Assembly: GCA_046328475.1 (NCBI GenBank)
Contig: JAXLWN010000014.1
Span: forward strand, 46,388-110,387
Source of the DNA: CADCWN01 sp046328475
Lineage (GTDB): Bacteria > Chloroflexota > Chloroflexia > Thermomicrobiales > CADCWN01
Direction: 5' to 3'
DNA: 64,000 nucleotides
Position numbers and translations under genes: made by a program. The notes under the pieces were generated by a model. It had not been told where the DNA came from. It worked only from the letters and a program-made list of their open reading frames with translations, and searched no databases. This document shows, one piece after another, positions 32,069-39,917 of this stretch (the first letter of the stretch is position 1; each line of letters opens with the position of its first letter).

Positions 32069-33346
32069 ATGCTGCCCAAGCGCCGCAAATCGCGCCAGCT
32101 TCGCATCGGCGACGTGCTGATCGGTGGGAATGCGCCGATCAGCGTGCAGTCGATGACCACCACCGACACCGCCGATGTGCAGGGCACGCTCGAACAGATT
32201 GCCCGGCTGGTAGATGCGGGCGTGGACATCGTCCGCGTCGCCGTGCCCGACAAGCAGGCCGCCGCCGCCCTGCCCGAGCTGATCCAGAAGACGACGGTGC
32301 CGCTCGTCGCCGACATCCACTTCGACTACCGCCTCGCGCTCGCCGCGCTCGACGCCGGGATCCACGCCCTCCGCCTCAACCCCGGCAACATCGAGAAGGA
32401 GGAGTACGTCCGGCAGGTCGTGGCGAAGGCGAAGGAGCGTCAGGTGCCGATCCGCATCGGCGTCAACTTCGGCTCCATCCCCAAGATCAGCAAGGAAGAG
32501 TCGGACGAGATCACCCAGACCGTCAACAACACGACCGAGCTGATCGCCGAGCAGATGGTGCGCGGCGCGCTGAAGCACATCCGTATCCTGGAGGATATGG
32601 ACTACACCAACATCAAGATCTCGCTCAAAGCCTTCGACGTGCCGACGATGATCGAGGCGTACGTCCGCATGGCCGACCGCGTAGATTATCCGCTCCACCT
32701 CGGCGTCACCGAGGCGGGCACCCCGAAGGCCGGGTCGATCCGCTCCGCAATCGGCATCGGCCACCTGCTGGCGCTCGGCATCGGCGACACCCTTCGCGTC
32801 TCGCTGGCGGGCGACCCGGTCGAGGAGGTCTACACCGGCTTCGAGATCCTGAAGAGCCTCAACCTGCGCCAGCGCGGCGCGACGATGGTCGCCTGCCCCA
32901 CCTGCGGGCGCGTCGAGATCGACCTGATCGCCCTCGCCGAGCGCGTCGAGAAATACCTGGAGCGCGTGCGCCAGCCGATCAAGGTGGCGGTGATGGGCTG
33001 CGTCGTCAACGGCCCTGGCGAATCGCGCGACGCCGACATCGGCGTGGCGGGCGGGCGCGGCAAGGGCGTGATCTTCGCCAAGGGCGAGATCGTCCGCACC
33101 TGCTCCGAGGCCGAAATCCTGCCGACGATCATCGAGGAAATCAACAAACTCGCCGACATCACCGACCCGATCACCCCCGAGTTGATCGAGTCGATCGGCG
33201 GCATCCCCGGCACCCTTGGCGGGCGCACCATCGACGGCGACACCGATGTTGATACCTCGCAGTTCATCGTCGGCCACCAGGATCTGCCGCTGATCAAGAT
33301 CACCAACAAGGACCACGTCCCGACCGGGCGAACCGGGCGGCGGTGA
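32069..33346 (+). CDS. ispG: 4-hydroxy-3-methylbut-2-enyl diphosphate synthase
   Basis: A 425-residue enzyme of the MEP isoprenoid pathway (GcpE), converting MEcPP to HMBPP with a 4Fe-4S cluster. The cluster ligands Cys276 and Cys279 are in CPTCGR and Cys311 is in GCVVNGPGE, with Glu318. The N-terminal barrel motifs PISVQSMTTTDT, ADIHFDYRLAL and RLNPGN are intact. It has a C-terminal extension of about 50 residues beyond the usual end. It lies 118 bp after rseP, separated by an array, and is followed by a strong terminator. Confidence 0.93.
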   Translation: MLPKRRKSRQLRIGDVLIGGNAPISVQSMTTTDTADVQGTLEQIARLVDAGVDIVRVAVPDKQAAAALPELIQKTTVPLVADIHFDYRLALAALDAGIHALRLNPGNIEKEEYVRQVVAKAKERQVPIRIGVNFGSIPKISKEESDEITQTVNNTTELIAEQMVRGALKHIRILEDMDYTNIKISLKAFDVPTMIEAYVRMADRVDYPLHLGVTEAGTPKAGSIRSAIGIGHLLALGIGDTLRVSLAGDPVEEVYTGFEILKSLNLRQRGATMVACPTCGRVEIDLIALAERVEKYLERVRQPIKVAVMGCVVNGPGESRDADIGVAGGRGKGVIFAKGEIVRTCSEAEILPTIIEEINKLADITDPITPELIESIGGIPGTLGGRTIDGDTDVDTSQFIVGHQDLPLIKITNKDHVPTGRTGRR

Positions 33347-33381
33347 GCGTTCCTCCGACACATCCCGCGAAGGTGAGCAAG

Positions 33382-33420
33382 CAGAGGCGGCGAGGGATTA
33401 CCCTCGCCGCCTCTGTTATT
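33382..33420 (+). terminator. rho-independent terminator after ispG
   Basis: A perfect 15-bp stem (33382-33396 with 33401-33415) encloses ATTA and is followed by TTATT. It is palindromic enough to serve the convergent metalloprotease gene too. Confidence 0.85.
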
Positions 33421-33456
33421 GCCGGGTGATGCGGCGCGGTGCCGCCGCCGCTGCGG

Positions 33457-35904
33457 CTACTTCACGGTGAGGGTGCCGGGGTCGTAGCGGATGTCGTAGT
33501 TGCTGCTCACCACGCCGAAGGCGGTGATGCGGTAGGTCTTGCCGACGTACTCGGTGGCGTTGGTGCTGGGCGGGTTGCGCGCGTACTGGAAGCGCAGCGT
33601 CGTCAGTCCGAGGTCGGCCCAATCGTCCCCGTTGACGAAGCTGCTCCCCCGCGCCAGTTCCACCCAGCAGGCCGAGGTCGCCGTCTGCTGCGCCACGCAC
33701 CCGGCGGGCGGCGTGGTCGGCGGGTTGGGTTGCTTCAGGCCGACCGTGCGGTCACTGGCCTTCACCCAGAGGATGCGCCGCGCCACCACCAGCGGCCCGC
33801 TCCCCCGGCTGGCGACGTTGAAATTGGCCCCCGCGAAGCTGGCACCCACCGCGTTGCGATAGGTCCCGGCGTTGATGCCGGCGGGCACCGCCCCGGTGAA
33901 GGAGGCCACGCCCTGGGCGTTCGTGGCGGGGCAGGCGGGCGTGCCAGACACCCCGCAAGCCGCCTGGCCGTTCAGGGTGAAGGAGATTACGGCACCAACC
34001 ACCGGCTTCATCGTCCCGGTTGCTTCGCGCAGCGTGGCGGTGAAGGTCCCGGTGGTATCCCCGTAGGTCGACTCTGCGCGCACGTTGGTGAGCGCGGTGT
34101 TGACCGCGAACGACTCGACGAGTTCGCGCAATTCTTCCAGGGTCTGCTCGTGCTCTGTCACGAGATTGACCGCACCGTTGCTCAGGGTGCCGAATTGCCA
34201 GAATGGCAGGGAGATGCGCGACCAGTCGTCGTGCCCGCTCAGCGTGCTTTGGTTGGTGCTATTCGTGCAGGCTGCCGGGCGGAGCTTGGGCGGCTGGCCG
34301 GCAGCGGCAACGTTGGACGAGGTATCGATATTCTGCGCGTAGCTCGCCGTGTCGAGCGGCAGGGCATTGTTGTTCCAGTTCGCCGGCTGATTCAGCGGGC
34401 GGACGACCTTCTTCCCGGTCGGATCGACAAAGACGAACTGGTTCACGGCGTCCGTGGGGTCGAGCACGATCCCATCGTCGAGCGAAAACTCGACGATGGT
34501 CGGCAGGACCGCTTGCCCCCGCGTCGAGCCATTCGCGTTGGTGCGCGGCGGGGAATAGTCGATGATTTTCCCGCCACCCACCTGCTGGATGCCGAACTGG
34601 TTGTCGTAGTTCATCACGCTGATGTAGTTCGGCTTGCAGTTGGCCTCCACGTTGCCGCCGTGCTGCAAGTTGAGGTTGTGCCCCAACTCGTGCATGATGC
34701 TGCCGCCGTCGTGGTTGTAGTCGATGAAGTCGTTCCCGCCGAGCTCCCCCTGACCGCCCATCAGGCACTTGCGGTTGCCGTTGCTGTCGAGGGATTTATC
34801 GATCTTCGCGCTGATCGCGTAGCGGAAGATCATCTTGCGGTTGCTGCTGAAGTTGAGACCCTTCGCGGTGTAGAACCCCGCATCGACGCCACAGCCCGTC
34901 GGGTTGGGGATGCCGCTGCCCCCGCCCAGGTTGTCGCCGATGAGGCAGTCGGGATCGCTGGCATCGAACCCGTCGCCACCACCCCCGTTATCCAGCGAGT
35001 CACCGCAGGTGTTCGCCCCTGCGCCGTCCTCGTTCGCCGTCGGATCGAAGCGATTTCCGGTATCGATCCAGAGGTTAATCCCCGGCAGGCCATCCGGGTT
35101 GCCGGGGGCGTTCATGCCGCCCGGCAAGGCGGCGGCGTTCACCCCCGCATTGGCCGGCGCGACGGCGAACGCCGCTTTGATCGCCTGGATGTCCGCGCGG
35201 GTGATGATCTCACCAATCGCGATATCGAGTTCGAGGAAGATATCCTTGTGCCTGGGATTGGCACCATACCCCGGCAGATCCTCGTCGACGACGCCGTCCC
35301 CATTGGCGTCATAGCCCCGCGTCTCCCAGAGGTCGAGCAGGCCATCGCCGTCGGCGTCGCCACTGGACGAGAAGGTGGTGATCGCGAAGGTGATGCTCCC
35401 CTGCTCGTTGTTGTAATCACCCCTGGCGTACCCTCCGTTATCAGGGATACCGCCACCGCTCCAGCTGCCTGTCGCCAGATCGACCGCCAACGTTAGCGTG
35501 CGTGTCCCGGCGACCGGGCTGATATCGGTCTGGTTGTCGCCGAAGTTGAAGCCGTTGTCGTAGTCGTAGATCTCGATGTCTACCTGGACCGTGCTGACGC
35601 TCGCGGCATCAAAATCCCTCGTGAAGGTCCAGAATGGCGTGATGTGCGCGGTATCGTCAATCCGCGGCTTGCTATCGAAGCCGTTGCTGGTGCCGATCCG
35701 CACGCGGGGATAGAAGTCGGGCGGCGAATTGCTGTCGATGTCGTTGCTCTCGTCGGCGACGGTCATGATCGTGACGGTGACCGGCACGATCGGCGCGGCC
35801 TTCGCGCTTTGCCAGCTGACGTGGCTGAAGATAGGGACGAACAGGGCGATGATGGCGAGGTAGCGTATGAGCGCGCGACGCTGCCCGGACTGGCCTACTT
35901 TCAC
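33457..35904 (-). CDS. secreted multidomain metzincin-like metalloprotease
   Basis: An 815-residue exported protein. The signal peptide is RRALIRYLAIIALFVPIFSH to SAKA-A. A calcium-binding type-3-like segment follows (DADGDGLLDLWE and DANGDGVVDEDL, near 185-210). The zinc motif HELGHNLNLQH begins near residue 405, with SVMNYDNQ as the Met-turn, so it is a metzincin. Cys-rich loops suggest disulfides. The C-terminus has a beta domain and a YDIRYDPGTLTVK ending typical of MBG repeats. The GTG at 35904 follows GGAGGGA. The target is unknown. Confidence 0.85.
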   Translation of the reverse strand: MKVGQSGQRRALIRYLAIIALFVPIFSHVSWQSAKAAPIVPVTVTIMTVADESNDIDSNSPPDFYPRVRIGTSNGFDSKPRIDDTAHITPFWTFTRDFDAASVSTVQVDIEIYDYDNGFNFGDNQTDISPVAGTRTLTLAVDLATGSWSGGGIPDNGGYARGDYNNEQGSITFAITTFSSSGDADGDGLLDLWETRGYDANGDGVVDEDLPGYGANPRHKDIFLELDIAIGEIITRADIQAIKAAFAVAPANAGVNAAALPGGMNAPGNPDGLPGINLWIDTGNRFDPTANEDGAGANTCGDSLDNGGGGDGFDASDPDCLIGDNLGGGSGIPNPTGCGVDAGFYTAKGLNFSSNRKMIFRYAISAKIDKSLDSNGNRKCLMGGQGELGGNDFIDYNHDGGSIMHELGHNLNLQHGGNVEANCKPNYISVMNYDNQFGIQQVGGGKIIDYSPPRTNANGSTRGQAVLPTIVEFSLDDGIVLDPTDAVNQFVFVDPTGKKVVRPLNQPANWNNNALPLDTASYAQNIDTSSNVAAAGQPPKLRPAACTNSTNQSTLSGHDDWSRISLPFWQFGTLSNGAVNLVTEHEQTLEELRELVESFAVNTALTNVRAESTYGDTTGTFTATLREATGTMKPVVGAVISFTLNGQAACGVSGTPACPATNAQGVASFTGAVPAGINAGTYRNAVGASFAGANFNVASRGSGPLVVARRILWVKASDRTVGLKQPNPPTTPPAGCVAQQTATSACWVELARGSSFVNGDDWADLGLTTLRFQYARNPPSTNATEYVGKTYRITAFGVVSSNYDIRYDPGTLTVK

Positions 35905-36196
35905 AATCTCCCTCCATCCATGCTTCACGATAGGTGCTGCTGCGCGACTGATCACCGGCCCATCCGCCTCCTTTGCCTGAAGATGCAATCCCCGCTCGTC
36001 ACCGGGTGGCGTAGGACGCCATGTCCATAGCGTTGAGCGTAGGGCACACATGCCGCCTCGAACAGCGACAATCTCTACAGCTGACCCATACAGTTGGGCG
36101 ATCGGTCGAACCGTGTGGGTAGCACCAGACTCTCGGGGATCGCGCCGGGCGGCACGCCTGGGTCGGCGCAACCGACGTCACAACTGCCCGTTTTCC
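35905..36196. other. divergent spacer
   Basis: About 290 bp between the metalloprotease start and the promoter of the glycosyltransferase gene. I see no ORF of merit, no array and no riboswitch that I can support. GC is a little lower than nearby. Confidence 0.4.
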
Positions 36197-36225
36197 TTGA
36201 CGACAGGCGCGATATGCGCTTATAT
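36197..36225 (+). promoter_or_regulatory. sigma-70 type promoter for the glycosyltransferase gene
   Basis: TTGACG at 36197-36202 and TTATAT at 36220-36225 have a 17-base spacer. Transcription would start near 36232 and give a leader of about 130 nt, which includes a CGTGG/CCACG hairpin at 36240-36260. Confidence 0.6.
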
Positions 36226-36359
36226 GAGTGCGAACAGGCGCGTGGTTGGGGGAGGCCACGCCGTTCTACGCCGCCAGAGGGGATGAGGGATCGGTGCAAT
36301 TGCTGAGTTTCGCGCGCGAAGCGGGCGACTTTGCCCCGCCGCGCGGAGGTGTGCTGGGT

Positions 36360-37493
36360 ATGGGCGTGAAGCTAATCGTCCAGATCCCCTGCCTCAACGA
36401 GGAGCAGACGCTCCCGGCCACCCTGGCGACCATACCGCGACATATCCCCGGAATCGCGTCCGTCGAAATCCTCGTCATCGATGACGGCAGCACCGACGCC
36501 ACGGTCGAGGTCGCGCGGCGGCACGGTGTCCACCACGTCGTGCGCCATGTCGGCAACAAGGGACTCGCCGAAGCCTTCCAGAGCGGCATCGACGCCTGCC
36601 TGAAGCTCGGGGCCGACATCATCGTCAACACCGACGGTGACAACCAGTATCCGCAGGAGGCCATCCCCGGCCTGATCGCCCCGATCCTCGCCCATCGCGC
36701 CGACATCGTCATCGCCGACCGCCAGACCGACATGATCGAGCATTTCTCGGGCAGCAAGAAGGTGCTGCAGAAATTCGGCTCGTGGGTGGTGCGGAAGGGT
36801 TCGGGCACGAATGTCCCCGACGCCCCCAGCGGCTTCCGCGCCTACTCGCGCGAGGCCGCGCTGCGCCTCAACGTCGTCACCAAGCACTCCTACACGCTGG
36901 AGACGATCATCCAGGCCGGCAAGAAGAACCTGATCATCGATACCATCCCGGTCAAGACCAATCTGGTCACGCGCCCCTCGCGCCTGATGCGCGGGACATT
37001 CGATTACATCAAGAAGCAGGGCGCGACGATCGTCCGCATCTACGCGATGTACGAACCGCTGAAATTCTTCTTCCTCTTCGGCGCAGCGATCTTCCTGGTC
37101 GGCCTGACCGTGCTGGCGCGCGTCCTGATCCTGAAGCTGCTCGGCGGCACCCTGGCGAGCTACATCCCCGCGATCGTCGCGGGCGGCGTGCTGATGACGA
37201 TCGGCGTCCTGATCGGCCTGATCGGCCTCGTCGCCGACCTGATCGCCAGCGTCCGCCGTCTGCTGGAAGACACGCTCTACCGCGTGAAGAAGATGGAACT
37301 CCAGATGGAGCGCGAGCGCGGCGAGCGCGAGCAGCTCCTCGCCAGCATCCTCAACTTCGACCAGGATGGGGCCGAAGGACAAGACCTGTCCCCCGATCTG
37401 CCCATCGCCGCCGACCACGCGCGCGATGCGATCACCAACCTCGCCAGTATCCGGTCGCGGCGCGATTCGTCGCCCGACCGCCCCACCCACTGA
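36360..37493 (+). CDS. membrane glycosyltransferase family 2
   Basis: A 377-residue GT-A glycosyltransferase resembling polyprenyl-phosphate sugar synthases. VQIPCLNEEQTLPATLA opens the domain, ILVIDDGSTDATVEVARRHG is the nucleotide part, VNTDGDNQYPQEAI carries the DxD-like acid, and SGFRAYSREAAL follows. Two membrane segments lie near residues 240-310 (FFFLFGAAIFLVGL and ILMTIGVLIGLIGL-like), then a coiled coil rich in E/R. GGAGGT lies nine bases before the ATG at 36360. The sugar and acceptor are unknown. The DUF503 gene follows after four bases. Confidence 0.88.
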   Translation: MGVKLIVQIPCLNEEQTLPATLATIPRHIPGIASVEILVIDDGSTDATVEVARRHGVHHVVRHVGNKGLAEAFQSGIDACLKLGADIIVNTDGDNQYPQEAIPGLIAPILAHRADIVIADRQTDMIEHFSGSKKVLQKFGSWVVRKGSGTNVPDAPSGFRAYSREAALRLNVVTKHSYTLETIIQAGKKNLIIDTIPVKTNLVTRPSRLMRGTFDYIKKQGATIVRIYAMYEPLKFFFLFGAAIFLVGLTVLARVLILKLLGGTLASYIPAIVAGGVLMTIGVLIGLIGLVADLIASVRRLLEDTLYRVKKMELQMERERGEREQLLASILNFDQDGAEGQDLSPDLPIAADHARDAITNLASIRSRRDSSPDRPTH

Positions 37494-37497
37494 GGCT

Positions 37498-37794
37498 ATG
37501 CCCGCTGTTGTCGCCGCCGGTCGCCTGCGGCTGCACCTCCCCTACAGCCATTCCCTCAAGGACAAGCGCCAGATCGTGCGCTCGCTGCAAGCGCGCATCC
37601 GCGAGGTCTTCGGCGTCTCCATCGCCGAGACCGGCGATCACGATCTCTGGCAATCGGCCGAACTCACCGTCGCCCTCGCCGCGAGTGACAGCCGCCACGC
37701 CCGCGCCACCCTCGACAAGATCGCCGAATTCATCGACGACTTCCACCTCCCCGTCCAGATCGCCTCCGCAGAGAGTGACTTCATCACATTCTGA
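37498..37794 (+). CDS. DUF503 (YlxP-like) protein
   Basis: A 98-residue ferredoxin-like-fold protein of the DUF503 family, seen in RLRLHLPYSHSLKDKRQIVRSLQARIREVFGVSIAETGDHDLWQSAELTVAL. In Firmicutes the relative YlxP is found in the nusA-infB operon and may act in ribosome assembly. Here it directly follows a glycosyltransferase gene. Its molecular role is not established. Confidence 0.85.
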   Translation: MPAVVAAGRLRLHLPYSHSLKDKRQIVRSLQARIREVFGVSIAETGDHDLWQSAELTVALAASDSRHARATLDKIAEFIDDFHLPVQIASAESDFITF

Positions 37795-37840
37795 GCCGCG
37801 TCAGAGTGTGGCGGTACGATGAAAGGTTGCGGCCTGCGAC

Positions 37841-37895
37841 GCCCGCCCGGACATGAAGTGTCCGGGCTACGTCAATGCGCCGGATCAATCCGGCT
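37841..37895. repeat. REP element, left of the transposase
   Basis: Hairpins CCCGGACATGAAGTGTCCGGG and GCCGGATCAATCCGGC are joined by CTACGTCAATGC. It is the inverted counterpart of 38475-38528. Confidence 0.9.
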
Positions 37896-37918
37896 TGATG
37901 GTGGTGGATGCGTTGTAA

Positions 37919-38434
37919 CTACGGTGAATCGCTGTCCTGATCGTCCGCCATCAGTTCTTGCCACCAGTCGTCCGATATGGCCAGATAGGGCGCGGTGGAT
38001 TCGCGAAGTGTCTTTGAGTCCGTTTGCTGGCTTCCAGTTCGCTCAAGGAGAGGGATAGTAGTGTTCGCTGCGTGGTGCTCTTGCTGTCGTTCAACATAGG
38101 CGATGTGATTGGGCAAGCGCTTGCCATCGAGTGAAAAGACGCCATATTCTTCCTGCCAGGCCAGCGCCTTCTCGCGTTGCACCAGCTTATTGACCTGCGT
38201 TGCTGCCGTTGCCTTTACCTGTCCCACAAATCGTGCTACCGCTATTTTCGGCGGAATCGCCACCACCATGTGGACATGATCCTCGACACCGTTGACCGCA
38301 AACACCCGCGCTCCAAGCGCAAGCGCCTTCTGCTTGAGCAAATCATGCGTTAGAGGAGCGATATCAGCGGTAAGCAACGGCGCTCTTTGCTTCGTTGCCC
38401 ACACAACATGGTAGAACAACTGCCAGTATGGCAT
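37919..38434 (-). CDS. REP-associated tyrosine transposase (RAYT, IS200-like)
   Basis: A 171-residue HUH nuclease. PYWQLFYHVVWATKQRAPLL is the typical first strand, the HUH metal site is GVEDHVHMVVAIPP, and the catalytic Tyr is most likely in NHIAYVERQQEHH. The W-x3-YGVFS stretch is characteristic of RAYT-type proteins. It is flanked by inverted REP elements, and a third REP lies 20 kb away. RAYTs are thought to have spread such hairpins. GC content is lower than in the neighbours. Confidence 0.88.
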   Translation of the reverse strand: MPYWQLFYHVVWATKQRAPLLTADIAPLTHDLLKQKALALGARVFAVNGVEDHVHMVVAIPPKIAVARFVGQVKATAATQVNKLVQREKALAWQEEYGVFSLDGKRLPNHIAYVERQQEHHAANTTIPLLERTGSQQTDSKTLRESTAPYLAISDDWWQELMADDQDSDSP

Positions 38435-38474
38435 CCCTACCCTACCCCAACCACCGACTATGCCATCAGCCCCA

Positions 38475-38528
38475 AAGCCGGAGTGATCCGGCGCATTCCG
38501 TAGCCCGGAGATTTATCTCCGGGCGGGC
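38475..38528. repeat. REP element, right of the transposase
   Basis: GCCGGAGTGATCCGGC and CCCGGAGATTTATCTCCGGG hairpins joined by GCATTCCGTAG. It is inverted with respect to the left copy and identical in layout to the solo copy at 18141. Confidence 0.9.
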
Positions 38529-38593
38529 GTTGCCGAGCCACAATGCTTGCCAATCGGCTCTAGTCGTGACCCGACAACGCTCCTCGTCCTCGC

Positions 38594-39457
38594 TCACCCC
38601 GCGATCAGCCCCCGCAGGAAGTCCATGTTCACCTTGTCCTCGGCGCAGTCGTCCCCCTTCTGCGTCTCCAGCAGCAGCGGGCGGCCCTGCAGGCGCGCGT
38701 CGTTCATCAGCAGGCGGAAGCCCGTCTCGCCGATGAAGCCCTTGCCGAGGTGCTCGTGGCGATCGACGCGGCTGCCGAGCGGCTTCTTGGCATCGTTGAC
38801 GTGCAGCACCTTCAGCCGATCCAGGCCGATCAGGCGCGCGAACTCCTCCCAGGTTGCCTCGTAGCCCTCCGGCGTGCTCAGGTCGTAGCCCGCGACGAAG
38901 GCGTGGCAGGTGTCGAGGCAGACGCCGATCCGGTCGGCGGTCTCCGGCGACACCAGTTCGAGCATTTTGGCCAGGTGCTCGAAGCGGTGCCCCAGCGTCG
39001 TCCCCTGGCCCGCTGTCGTCTCCAGCAGCACCATCGCCCGCTCCGAATCGGCAACCGCGCGCTCCAGCCCCTCGGCCACCTTGCGGATCGCCGCGTCCTC
39101 GCCACTCCCCATGTGCGCGCCGGGGTGCGTCACCAGGTAGGGCACGCCGAGCTGGTCGCAGCGGCGCAACTCATCGGTGAACGCCGCCACCGACTGCTCC
39201 CACTTCGCCTCCTCCGGCGATCCCAGGTTGATCAGGTAGGAATCGTGCGCCACCACCGCAGCGGCCCCGATCGGCGATGCCTCCACCGCCGCCTTGAAGC
39301 GCGCGATGTCCTCTTCCGCGAGCGGCTTCGCCTTCCACTGGCTCGCGTTCTTCGTGAAAATCTGCAACGCCGTGCAGCCGACCCCGACCCCGCGCCCCAC
39401 CGCCTTGTCCAGCCCCCCGGCGATCGACAGGTGCGCACCAAGCAACAGCGAAGACAT
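38594..39457 (-). CDS. nfo: endonuclease IV
   Basis: A 287-residue AP endonuclease of the Nfo family, cutting DNA 5' to abasic sites. LLLGAHLSIAGGLDKAV opens the barrel. Zinc ligands are in VVAHDSYLINL, TGPGAH-like VTHPGAHMGSG, LLETTAGQG, GVCLDTCHAFVAGYD, LHVNDAKKPLGSRVDRHEHLGKG and LLLETQKGDD. The ATG at 39457 has GGAGGA upstream. With udg, it gives two steps of base excision repair in this window. Confidence 0.93.
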   Translation of the reverse strand: MSSLLLGAHLSIAGGLDKAVGRGVGVGCTALQIFTKNASQWKAKPLAEEDIARFKAAVEASPIGAAAVVAHDSYLINLGSPEEAKWEQSVAAFTDELRRCDQLGVPYLVTHPGAHMGSGEDAAIRKVAEGLERAVADSERAMVLLETTAGQGTTLGHRFEHLAKMLELVSPETADRIGVCLDTCHAFVAGYDLSTPEGYEATWEEFARLIGLDRLKVLHVNDAKKPLGSRVDRHEHLGKGFIGETGFRLLMNDARLQGRPLLLETQKGDDCAEDKVNMDFLRGLIAG

Positions 39458-39479
39458 CCATTCCTCCATAGTGCGTGAG

Positions 39480-39557
39480 ACGGTTCAAAGGTTCAAAAGT
39501 TGGAAAGTTCTAACCCTCCAACCTTCGAACCTTTGAACCTTCAAACTTTCGAACCGC
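39480..39557. repeat. GGTTCAAAGG arrays, inverted pair
   Basis: GGTTCAAAGGTTCAAAAG units (39481-39510) face CCTTCGAACCTTTGAACC units (39520-39557). It lies between two minus-strand genes. Confidence 0.8.
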
Positions 39558-39561
39558 GCCC

Positions 39562-39807
39562 CTACCGCCGAATCAACATCGTCAGTAATCCCGTCGCACT
39601 CAGATAGATGATCGCGATCCCCGCGATGAGCAGTATCCGCGCGTGTACCCGCCGCCCGAACAAACCCACCCGGCGCTTCAGCAACCGCTGGCGCTCATTC
39701 GCCATCTGCGCCAGGTCGCGCCGCGCATAGCGCACCAGCCACCACCCGACCCCAACCCCCAGCAGGCAGGAGCAGACCGCGATTACGTTGATGCCACTCT
39801 GATCCAT
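39562..39807 (-). CDS. 81-residue membrane protein
   Basis: Two hydrophobic segments are visible: INVIAVCSCLLGVGVGWWLV near the start and ILLIAGIAIIYLSATGLLTML at the end, with a basic loop between (RRDLAQMANERQRLLKRR). I do not recognise it. The ATG at 39807 is the likely start. Confidence 0.55.
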   Translation of the reverse strand: MDQSGINVIAVCSCLLGVGVGWWLVRYARRDLAQMANERQRLLKRRVGLFGRRVHARILLIAGIAIIYLSATGLLTMLIRR

Positions 39808-39917
39808 GCCGCTATCGCCTTCAACTAGCCGGACTCCACCAGTACCGCCACCCGCCTCACCCCTACTCCCGCCGCCAGCTCGCGCCCCACGCCGTGTGGA
39901 TCGAGGAAACGGTCCGC

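Noticed and set aside
33439..35496. 685-codon + strand ORF opposite the metalloprotease
   Set aside because: High-GC shadow of the minus-strand gene; no motif, signal or ribosome binding site, and the opposite frame has an intact zinc site.
35905..36060. Possible c-di-GMP riboswitch upstream of the metalloprotease
   Set aside because: A short GGCAAAGGAGGCGG stretch recalled the motif, but the conserved receptor and the second helix are missing.
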